Below, in pieces: positions 6,126 to 11,487 of a stretch of 11,487 nt of DNA. This DNA is from Pelobacter sp. UBA5610. GTDB lineage: Bacteria > Desulfobacterota > Desulfuromonadia > Desulfuromonadales > Syntrophotaleaceae. The position numbers and the translations under genes were made by a program. Where the stretch lies: the NCBI GenBank assembly GCA_002424645.1, contig DIKU01000015.1, positions 1 through 11,487 on the forward strand. Direction: 5' to 3'. Position 1 is the stretch's first letter, and the number at the start of each line of letters is the position of its first letter. The notes beneath the pieces were generated by a model. That model was not told where the DNA came from. It did not search any database and worked only from the letters and a program-made list of their open reading frames with translations.

Positions 6126-6434
6126 ATGCCATTTTTTTTACGATCCTGCCTGCGCGGCCTGTCAGGCTTATGTCTGTTGCTGTCCGTCGCCGCCTGCAAT
6201 TCACCGGTCAACCAGGAGAACTTCAGCCGCATCGAACCCGGCATGGCCGAAACCGAAATCATCAAGATGCTGGGCGAACCTGCGGAGACCACCAGCATCG
6301 ATCTTGGCCTGTTCTCCGGCACAGCCGCCACTTGGCGCCACAAGGACACCGTAATTTCCGTGCAGTTCATCAACGGCAAGGTCCAGACCAAGCAGATGTA
6401 CCGCTCGGAGGAACCGACCGACCAGTCCCGGTGA
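6126..6434 (+). CDS. Small outer-membrane lipoprotein, BamE/SmpA-like (DUF3862-like)
   Basis: 102 aa. The N-terminus has a basic R6-S-C-L-R stretch, a hydrophobic core (11-20) and a lipobox V21-A-A-C24, so Cys24 should be lipidated. Asn at +2 favours outer-membrane sorting by the Lol system. The mature part (about 30-92) has the small two-helix, three-strand pattern of the SmpA/BamE superfamily. F33-S-R-I-E-P-G-M leads into I45-K-M-L-G-E-P, followed by beta strands ending in F80-I-N-G-K-V, which is closest in feel to DUF3862. The ATG at 6126 is preceded by AGAGGT at a good distance; an ATG at 6121 is out of frame. The frame runs open upstream to 5958, but there is no ribosome site there. The gene is monocistronic and converges on the DUF2238 gene. 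Whether it works with the BAM complex is unknown, since true bamE is longer in its conserved core. Confidence 0.82.
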   Translation: MPFFLRSCLRGLSGLCLLLSVAACNSPVNQENFSRIEPGMAETEIIKMLGEPAETTSIDLGLFSGTAATWRHKDTVISVQFINGKVQTKQMYRSEEPTDQSR

Positions 6435-6458
6435 AATCAAAGAACCGCCCCTTTGCGG
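6434..6458 (-). terminator. Weak candidate terminator for the DUF2238 gene
   Basis: On the minus strand a short stem CCGC/GCGG with a 6-base loop (6445-6458) is followed by TTCTTTGATTT. Next to it (6461-6480) GGCAG and CTGCC form another small stem. Both lie in the 48-base gap between the convergent genes, but the stems are short and the T-run is interrupted. Confidence 0.3.
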
Positions 6459-6482
6459 CTGGCAGGCTGCAAAAACTGCCGT

Positions 6483-7112
6483 TCAGCAATCCCCATCCTG
6501 CCGGGACCGCGGTCCACAGCATTTCAAAGCCGTCAGCGAACGCCGGTAAACCAGCATAAACAAACCGGTGGCGAAAAGGGCCCCGAGGGTGTCGGCCAGC
6601 ATGTCCTTCTGCGCATCCCAGATATCGCCCTGGGAGCCGAGCACGGCGATACCGGCCGTCGGATCGGCATGCACGGCATACTGCCACTCGAACAATTCGT
6701 AGCCGGCCGCCACCGTCACAATGAAAAAGACCGGAAACATCAGCAACACCCAGCGGGAAGATACCAACTTTCGCCGCAACAGTAACTCGGCACAGGGAAA
6801 GGCATAAAAACCGACGGTGAAGTGCGCCATGCGATCGTAATGGTTGCGCTGAAAACCGAAAAGGTCCGTCACCCAGTCGAAAGGCACCCGCTCAAAGGTA
6901 AAATGCCCGCCGATGGTATGCAGAAAGACCAGACAAGCCATCAACAAATAGGCCCCATCCGAAAATCGAAACCGCCGGTAAGTCGCCACCAGAAGCAGGA
7001 CAATCGCCATGATCGGAAGATTCTCCGCCAACCATACGGCACGGTCATAGGGCGCCACACCAAGCGCGGCAAACATCACCAGGTAAATGGCCAGCAATAC
7101 GGCAGGCACCAT
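6483..7112 (-). CDS. DUF2238 (YjdF-type) integral membrane protein
   Basis: 209 aa inner-membrane protein of unknown function, full length for the family. About six membrane segments are visible (near 3-20, 31-45, 54-66, 95-113, 121-137 and 171-189). Conserved polar motifs typical of the family lie at or between them: H65-T-I-G-G-H70-F-T-F-E74, N90-H-Y-D-R94-M-A-H97, Y138-E-L-F-E142-W, and G159-S-Q-G-D-I-W-D-A-Q-K-D170. The dense set of conserved His, Glu and Asp residues near membrane faces hints at metal binding or catalysis, but no activity is established. The ATG at 7112 has a GGGAGGGG stretch five bases upstream. The gene begins 44 bases after the ABC-F stop codon on the same strand with no terminator between, so it may be the second gene of that transcript. 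The C-terminal tail (196-209) is hydrophilic with three cysteines. Confidence 0.9.
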   Translation of the reverse strand: MVPAVLLAIYLVMFAALGVAPYDRAVWLAENLPIMAIVLLLVATYRRFRFSDGAYLLMACLVFLHTIGGHFTFERVPFDWVTDLFGFQRNHYDRMAHFTVGFYAFPCAELLLRRKLVSSRWVLLMFPVFFIVTVAAGYELFEWQYAVHADPTAGIAVLGSQGDIWDAQKDMLADTLGALFATGLFMLVYRRSLTALKCCGPRSRQDGDC

Positions 7113-7156
7113 TATTCCCCTCCCTCAAATACGATGACGGATCAAAATCTGTTCGT

Positions 7157-9034
7157 TCATTCCGCCAGAGCTTCGAGCTCTTCCCATCGGGCAAAACAAA
7201 CGGTCAGTTCCTCTTCAAGGCTTGCCATACGTTCGCGCACCACGGCCACGGCATCACCCTGCTCCCGGTAAAAAGCCGGGTCGGCCAATTTTTCGTGGAG
7301 CGCGGCCTGTTCGTTTTCCAATGCGTCGATCCGGGCCGGCAGGGCATCGAGTTCCTGGCGTTCCTTAAATGTTAACTTGCGCGGCCGAACCCTTTCCGGT
7401 TTGGTTTTGGCCGACTTGACCACAACAGGCTCCGGCTCCGGAACGGGACGCTGCCGCAACCAGTCCTGGTAGCCACCAACATAATCGGTGAACCGACCGT
7501 CCCCCTCGTAGACAAGGGTTCCGGTCACCACCCGGTCAAGGAACGCGCGGTCATGGCTGACCAGCAACACCGTACCGGTGAACTCGGCCAACAGTTCCTC
7601 CAGCAACTCCAGGGTCTCCAGGTCGAGGTCGTTGGTCGGTTCGTCCATGACCAGCACATTGGCTTCGCGGGTAAACAATTTCGCCAGCAGCAGGCGATGA
7701 CGCTCGCCACCGGACAGAATGCGCACCGGCGTGCGGGCCCGATCCGGGGTAAACAAAAAGTCCTGCAGATAACCGTAAACGTGCCGGGCTGTCCCGCCGA
7801 CCAGGACGGTGTCCTGATCGCCGGATAAATTCTGCTGCACCGTGGCGTCCGGATCAAGCTGTTCACGCAACTGGTCGAAATAGAGAATTTCCAGATTGGT
7901 GCCAAGCCGTGCCTGCCCCTGCTGTGGCGTCAACTGCCCGAGAATCAGCTTGAGCAAGGTCGATTTGCCCGCGCCATTGGGACCGATGATCCCCACGCGG
8001 TCGCCACGAATGATGGTGGTCGACAGCCCCTGAATCACCGGTTTGTCGCCATAGCTGAAACAGACATCCTCCAGTTCCGCCACCAGCTTGCCACTGCGGC
8101 CGGCCTCCTGCAACTGCAGGCGCGAGGTGCCAAGCCGCTGGCGACGTTGCAGACGCTCTGCCCGCATACGCTGCAACTCGCCAACACGCCCCATGTTGCG
8201 GGTGCGGCGGGCCTTGATCCCCTGCCGAATCCAGACTTCCTCCTGGGCCAGCTTGCGATCAAAACGCTGCCATTCCTGCTCCTCTGCGTGCAGCGCCTCT
8301 TCCCGCCGACGCAAAAAGGTTTCGTAATCGCAGGCAAAATCAAACAGCTTGCCGCGATCGAGTTCAACCGTGCGGGTCGCCAGAGCCTTGAGAAATTCAC
8401 GGTCATGGGTGACGAACAGCAAGGTCAGCGATGAGCGGCGCAAAAAACTTTCCAGCCAGTCAATGGTATCGATATCCAGATGGTTGGTCGGTTCGTCCAG
8501 CAGCAGCACATCCGGCTCCCCTACCAGGGCGCGGGCCAGCAAGACCCGGCGTTTGACGCCACCGGAAAGTTCGGACACCGGCGTTTCACCCTCAAGGTGC
8601 AGATGGGAAAGAACCTGCACCACCAACTGCTCCAGCGGCCAGGCCCCGGAGGCTTCCAACGCATGTTGACATTCCAGCATGGCGGGCAACTGGCTGTCGT
8701 CGCCGTCCTGCACCAAGCGGGCGAGGCGGTGATAGCGCAATAATTCCTGTCCGGCCTGCCCCAAACCACACAGCACTTCCTCATAGACGGTACCGTGCAA
8801 ATCCGCGGGCACATCCTGGGGCAGACTGGCGATGCGCACCCCCTGGCGGCATACCACGACGCCGCTGTCCGGTTTCAATTCACCGGCGATCAAACGCAAC
8901 AACGTCGATTTACCGCAGCCGTTGCGCCCCAGCAGCCCGATGCGATCGCCGCGCTCGACATGCAAACTGATATCTTCGAACAAAGTCGGCCCGCCAAAGG
9001 CGAGACTGACATTCTGTATACTCAACAAAGCCAT
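7157..9034 (-). CDS. uup: ABC-F ATPase of the Uup type
   Basis: 625 aa soluble protein with two ABC ATPase domains and no membrane part. Domain 1: Walker A G36-R-N-G-C-G-K-S-T44, signature L156-S-G-G, Walker B L177-L-L-D-E-P-T-N-H-L-D187, H-loop H210. The inter-domain linker is about 240-310, with R270-Q-G-I-K-A-R-R-T-R-N, a Uup hallmark. Domain 2: Walker A G351-P-N-G-A-G-K-S-T359, signature L440-S-G-G-E, Walker B V463-M-D-E-P-T-N-D-L-D471, H-loop H494. A charged linker (530-555) leads to a C-terminal coiled coil (about 556-625), as in E. coli Uup, where it binds DNA. Uup acts on ribosomes and affects transposon excision and ribosome assembly. I start at the ATG at 9034, as M-A-L-L-S-I-Q is the usual beginning; a GTG at 9049 is in frame, but its AGGA is too close. 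The stop is 44 bases before the DUF2238 gene. Confidence 0.94.
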   Translation of the reverse strand: MALLSIQNVSLAFGGPTLFEDISLHVERGDRIGLLGRNGCGKSTLLRLIAGELKPDSGVVVCRQGVRIASLPQDVPADLHGTVYEEVLCGLGQAGQELLRYHRLARLVQDGDDSQLPAMLECQHALEASGAWPLEQLVVQVLSHLHLEGETPVSELSGGVKRRVLLARALVGEPDVLLLDEPTNHLDIDTIDWLESFLRRSSLTLLFVTHDREFLKALATRTVELDRGKLFDFACDYETFLRRREEALHAEEQEWQRFDRKLAQEEVWIRQGIKARRTRNMGRVGELQRMRAERLQRRQRLGTSRLQLQEAGRSGKLVAELEDVCFSYGDKPVIQGLSTTIIRGDRVGIIGPNGAGKSTLLKLILGQLTPQQGQARLGTNLEILYFDQLREQLDPDATVQQNLSGDQDTVLVGGTARHVYGYLQDFLFTPDRARTPVRILSGGERHRLLLAKLFTREANVLVMDEPTNDLDLETLELLEELLAEFTGTVLLVSHDRAFLDRVVTGTLVYEGDGRFTDYVGGYQDWLRQRPVPEPEPVVVKSAKTKPERVRPRKLTFKERQELDALPARIDALENEQAALHEKLADPAFYREQGDAVAVVRERMASLEEELTVCFARWEELEALAE

Positions 9035-9078
9035 GATGCCAATTCTCACTTCCTGATCGCTACATTGTGCAAAGCGGG

Positions 9079-9107
9079 ATTATGGCAGATTCGCCCATTT
9101 TAGGAAA
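9079..9107 (-). promoter_or_regulatory. Possible promoter of the ABC-F gene
   Basis: On the minus strand CATAAT (complement of 9079-9084) lies 17 bases downstream of TTTCCT (complement of 9102-9107). The -10 box matches the consensus at five of six bases; the -35 is poor. The leader would be about 40 bases. Confidence 0.35.
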
Positions 9108-9126
9108 GCCCTGCAAAAAAGCCGCC

Positions 9127-9146
9127 CTTGACAAGACTTGACAAGA
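9127..9146 (+). repeat. Tandem 10-base repeat CTTGACAAGA x2
   Basis: Two perfect, directly adjacent copies (9127-9136 and 9137-9146). Each contains TTGACA, a perfect -35 box, so the esterase promoter has two -35 boxes ten bases apart. Only the second is correctly spaced from the -10 region. Confidence 0.7.
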
Positions 9147-9168
9147 TGACATATCAGGTCGATATATT
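9138..9168 (+). promoter_or_regulatory. Sigma-70 promoter of the esterase gene with an embedded inverted repeat
   Basis: TTGACA (9138-9143) is a perfect -35. It is followed at 17 bases by GATATA (9161-9166), or at 19 bases by TATATT (9163-9168). Between and over the -10 is the inverted repeat ATATC-AGGTC-GATAT (9151-9165), two 5-base arms around a 5-base centre, a likely operator. The start point would be near 9173, about 75 bases before the ATG at 9247. Confidence 0.6.
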
Positions 9169-9246
9169 AAACGGGAATACACTTGACGCATAAAAACTCA
9201 GGGATGCTTGATTTCGTGGATCATCCAAAAGGCAACGAGGTTAACC

Positions 9247-9876
9247 ATGAGTGACAGCTTGAAACGGTCAGCCTGCGGGTTTGCGATAGCAATTATTTTG
9301 CTGGCAGTCCCGATGACAGGATGCCGAGATCGAACTCCACGCCTTCAGCCACTGCCGACCCACGCCGTAATACTGGCTTTTGGCGACAGCCTGACGGCTG
9401 GCAACGGCGCACCGCGTGTTGCCAGCTACCCCTCGATACTGCAGCAACTGACAGGGTGGCAGACCATCAATGCCGGGGTACCCGGTGAAATCAGCGCGGA
9501 AGGGGTAAAACGGCTACCCGGCCTGCTGCAACGGCACCATCCGGATCTGGTCGTGCTGTGTCACGGTGGCAACGACCTGCTGCGCCGCATAGCCCATAAG
9601 ACCACCGCCGCACACCTGGCCACCATGATCGAAATGGTCCGGAAAAGCGGCGCTCAAGTAATCATGCTGGGGGTACCGCAACCGGGCCTGCTGCCTGGCT
9701 CGGCCGACTTCTATCAAGACGTCGCCGACCGCTACCAGGTCCCGATTGAAAACGAAGTCCTGACCGGAATTCTACGGGATAGTACATTGAAAAGCGATAT
9801 GATCCATCCCAATGCCGCCGGTTACAAGCGCCTCGCCGAAGCCGTGGCTGCCGTGCTTGAACGCAGCGGCGCCTGA
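9247..9876 (+). CDS. SGNH/GDSL-type esterase, predicted lipoprotein
   Basis: 209 aa serine hydrolase related to the TesA/arylesterase group. The N-terminus is a signal sequence (K6-R-S, hydrophobic 11-23) ending in M23-T-G-C26. This is an acceptable though not ideal lipobox, so Cys26 is probably lipidated; R at +2 points away from inner-membrane retention. Catalytic blocks are all present: F45-G-D-S48-L-T-A-G (nucleophile Ser48), N75-A-G77 (block II glycine), G107-G-N109-D (block III asparagine) and D184-M-I-H187-P (catalytic Asp and His). Family members cleave esters of acyl chains, aryl alcohols or lysophospholipids; the substrate here is unknown. The ATG at 9247 has GAGG six bases upstream. 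A TTG-started extension to 9208 lacks a ribosome site and would spoil the signal peptide. The gene is alone on the plus strand with its own promoter, divergent from the ABC-F gene and convergent with the HAD phosphatase. Confidence 0.92.
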   Translation: MSDSLKRSACGFAIAIILLAVPMTGCRDRTPRLQPLPTHAVILAFGDSLTAGNGAPRVASYPSILQQLTGWQTINAGVPGEISAEGVKRLPGLLQRHHPDLVVLCHGGNDLLRRIAHKTTAAHLATMIEMVRKSGAQVIMLGVPQPGLLPGSADFYQDVADRYQVPIENEVLTGILRDSTLKSDMIHPNAAGYKRLAEAVAAVLERSGA

Positions 9877-9882
9877 CCGGTA

Positions 9883-9916
9883 CAGGCCTTCAATCCACAG
9901 GCGACCTGAAGGCCTG
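9883..9916. terminator. Long perfect hairpin between convergent genes
   Basis: CAGGCCTTCA (9883-9892) and TGAAGGCCTG (9907-9916) are perfect 10-base inverted arms around a 14-base loop, starting six bases after the esterase stop codon. The stem is GC-rich and stable, but no T-run follows on either strand, so it more likely protects the 3' end or acts with Rho than as an intrinsic terminator. A second, competing stem, GCCTG (9871-9875) with CAGGC (9883-9887), overlaps its left arm. Confidence 0.5.
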
Positions 9917-10022
9917 CGCGGGACAGATGCGGGCACATTCGCCTTATTTCAAGCTGTTGCTCGCCCTGATAATTTCGAGGCATTTACACCAGAAAACCCC
10001 TCGCTCAGCAAAACACCTCTAC

Positions 10023-11036
10023 TCACCTGGCGGAAGGCTCGAAGATCTGGCGGAAATCGTCTTTCATGCTGACGGCGAGGATATCCTCCCCCGCTTGAGC
10101 CTGGCAAAGCCCGGGACCATCGCGGTGCGAACCGGAGTTGTCCGCTCGCGGATAGGCGTACTCGCGCTGTCCGTCGTCATGCCTCAACAGCAGACGCAAG
10201 GTTGAGGGGTATCCCGAGCCGAGGGTCGCAGCAAGCATATCGCAGTCGCCCGCACTGTTTCCAATGGCCATTATCGGGTACTGTCCGATGCGATAGAGGA
10301 TATTCAGAGCTTTACCGGTACGCAGATTGACCGGTTCCAACTCCCTGGCCAAACGATAAAAAACTGGTCCGTGGGCGCCGTATTCGACATCAAGGGCCAC
10401 CACCGTACCGATAAAACGGGCCGGCGGCAGACTTGCCAATTCCGCCACTTCGGCGCACAGGGTGCGCACCACGGTCTGATCCGACCCGGAAAGAACGTAG
10501 ATGATAAAATCTTTCTGCATCAGGTAGCTAACAAGTTGCAGCATGGGACGATAAAACAATTCCCGATACGGTCGCTCGAAACGCGGGTGACGGCCCTGGC
10601 GTGCCAAGGTACGCACCTTCTGCCGAACAGCATCTTCATCGAGCCCGGCGCCCGACATACCGAAGAACATTTCAAAATGCTCCTTGCGCAGCGTATCGAG
10701 CCGGTCCTGGCGCACCGCATCAAAGGGTTGCCTCCCCTGCAGTTGCGGTGCCTCGGCCAGTTCGTGCAGCAAACTTTCCACAAACACCATACCCACGGAT
10801 AAGGGGCGTTCACACAAAAGAGTGCCGTCCATATCAATGGTAACGATACGATCCTCGGGTGGGACATATGCGGCATCAGAGGGATCAATGACATGTTCGA
10901 CAAAATTCACAATGGCCTGTTTTGCCGGCCGATCCTGCCACAAGGACAAAGGATCACCACAGGCAGATTGTCGCCCATACCCCATATTGACCTGCAAGAG
11001 CATTAGGCCTGCTATCCACACACTTCGCCAAAACAT
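10023..11036 (-). CDS. Exported HAD-superfamily phosphatase (phosphoserine phosphatase-like)
   Basis: 337 aa. A short N-terminal signal (M1-F-W-R, hydrophobic to about 20, possible cleavage after S24-A25) should send it to the periplasm. All HAD motifs are present. Motif I is D68-M-D70-G-T (nucleophile Asp68, acid/base Asp70); motif II is L182-S183-G-S; motif III is probably K242; motif IV is G259-N-S-A-G-D264-C-D266-M-L. A helical cap of the PSP type lies at about 80-165. Enzymes of this class hydrolyse phosphomonoesters through an aspartyl-phosphate intermediate with magnesium; the substrate is unknown. The frame is open upstream to 11285, but that part overlaps the DsrE-like gene in a wrong frame. 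I chose the ATG at 11036, with GAGAGGGGGG upstream and an immediate signal peptide; the ATG at 11069 is an alternative with a longer charged leader. It lies 74 bases after the DsrE-like gene on the same strand. Confidence 0.85.
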   Translation of the reverse strand: MFWRSVWIAGLMLLQVNMGYGRQSACGDPLSLWQDRPAKQAIVNFVEHVIDPSDAAYVPPEDRIVTIDMDGTLLCERPLSVGMVFVESLLHELAEAPQLQGRQPFDAVRQDRLDTLRKEHFEMFFGMSGAGLDEDAVRQKVRTLARQGRHPRFERPYRELFYRPMLQLVSYLMQKDFIIYVLSGSDQTVVRTLCAEVAELASLPPARFIGTVVALDVEYGAHGPVFYRLARELEPVNLRTGKALNILYRIGQYPIMAIGNSAGDCDMLAATLGSGYPSTLRLLLRHDDGQREYAYPRADNSGSHRDGPGLCQAQAGEDILAVSMKDDFRQIFEPSAR

Positions 11037-11110
11037 TCTCGCCCCCCTCTCAATCAAAACAGATACCATGCCACCCCGTTGGCAGAACAAAAAGACATGA
11101 CGAACCACCA

Positions 11111-11458
11111 TCAAAACGTGATAATACGGTATCCTTCCAGCACACACTCCGCCAAGGCAACATGGCCTGACATATCGCCACGCACCGGCAACCCCTGTTC
11201 CTGGGCTGCCGCCAGACTGTCCATCTTGGCAGCACAAGCGCGGCACACGGCCCAGACCATACCGGCCTGCCGTACTTCGGCCCAAAGAGCCGTAAAAGGA
11301 TGTGAAGGTTCAGCGAGTTCCGCAATCTGGCGAACAGCGGTCCCCTCGATAATCACCCGCACATCAAAACCCTTGGCTCGCATATCAAGGGCATTAAGTA
11401 AAACATGGACAAAACACATCGACTCCCCGTTAAAGCCAACCAGCGCAATTTTTTCCAT
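11111..11458 (-). CDS. DsrE-family small sulfur-relay-like protein
   Basis: 115 aa cytoplasmic protein with the alternating beta/alpha pattern of the DsrE/DsrF fold. It has a first strand K3-I-A-L-V-G-F-N, a helix with H18-V-L-L-N-A-L-D, a second strand F31-D-V-R-V-I-I-E-G, then V68-W-A-V-C72-R-A-C75 and a final segment ending Y110-R-I-I-T-F. DsrE-type proteins such as TusD pass persulfide sulfur through a conserved cysteine near the third strand. Cys72 and Cys75 occupy that place as a CxxC pair, and C15 and C105 are also present. No dsrF/tusC or dsrH/tusB partner is seen, so it belongs to the stand-alone members of the family, whose role is poorly known. The ATG at 11458 follows GGGAGAG at a good distance. 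The upstream promoter probably lies beyond the window. The exported HAD phosphatase follows after 74 bases. Confidence 0.82.
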   Translation of the reverse strand: MEKIALVGFNGESMCFVHVLLNALDMRAKGFDVRVIIEGTAVRQIAELAEPSHPFTALWAEVRQAGMVWAVCRACAAKMDSLAAAQEQGLPVRGDMSGHVALAECVLEGYRIITF

Positions 11459-11487
11459 CGCATCTCTCCCTGAGTGAACGTTTTCAA

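Noticed and set aside
7157..9034. ABC-F protein as an antibiotic-resistance (ribosome protection) factor
   Set aside because: The Uup-type inter-domain linker and C-terminal coiled coil indicate the housekeeping Uup branch, not the resistance ABC-F groups with long linkers.
11037..11285. 83-residue extension of the HAD phosphatase
   Set aside because: It reads through the DsrE-like gene in another frame and would bury the signal peptide.
1..11487. Phage defence system, mobile element, CRISPR array or biosynthetic cluster
   Set aside because: No nuclease, helicase, transposase, integrase, toxin-antitoxin pair, repeat-spacer array or biosynthetic enzyme set was found. The MoxR-VWA pair alone is not evidence of defence (for example no ternary-complex partners).

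Overview
The window looks like ordinary chromosomal DNA from a Gram-negative bacterium that is motile and probably anaerobic or microaerophilic. Outer-membrane-type lipoproteins, an exported phosphatase, a large chemotaxis receptor with a candidate sigma-54 promoter, a rubrerythrin-like protein and a DsrE-family sulfur protein together suggest a Desulfuromonadales-like deltaproteobacterium. That placement is an inference from gene content and moderate-to-high GC (estimated by eye). I see no rRNA, tRNA, CRISPR array, insertion sequence, integrase or phage gene. Most genes run on the minus strand; only two small lipoprotein genes run on the plus strand.

Layout. At the left edge (1-1898, minus) is a methyl-accepting chemotaxis protein cut by the window end. 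A 332-base intergenic region follows, holding a candidate sigma-54 promoter. From 2231 to 6001 five minus-strand genes lie head to tail. In transcription order they are a DUF2721 membrane protein, a rubrerythrin-like ferritin-fold protein, a NemR-like TetR repressor with its own operator-bearing promoter, a MoxR-type AAA+ ATPase, and a CoxE-like VWA protein. At 6126-6434 (plus) is a small BamE/DUF3862-like lipoprotein. It converges on a DUF2238 (YjdF-type) membrane protein gene (6483-7112), which lies just downstream of an ABC-F ATPase of the Uup type (7157-9034), both minus. A plus-strand SGNH/GDSL esterase lipoprotein (9247-9876) is divergent from the ABC-F gene. It converges on an exported HAD phosphatase (10023-11036, minus), which is preceded by a DsrE-like protein (11111-11458, minus).

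How the genes may work together. The MoxR ATPase and VWA protein are almost certainly a functional pair: they are 13 bases apart, and the VWA start sits behind a perfect Shine-Dalgarno. MoxR/VWA pairs act as chaperones or metal-insertion machines, but no client is recognisable here. Immediately upstream, the ferritin-fold protein and the NemR-like repressor suggest an oxidant or electrophile response. The repressor keeps the cysteine and lysine that in E. coli NemR form the redox switch. No known defence system or biosynthetic cluster is present. The least explained part is the 2.2-6.0 kb block, especially what the MoxR-VWA pair acts on and what the NemR-like repressor controls besides itself.
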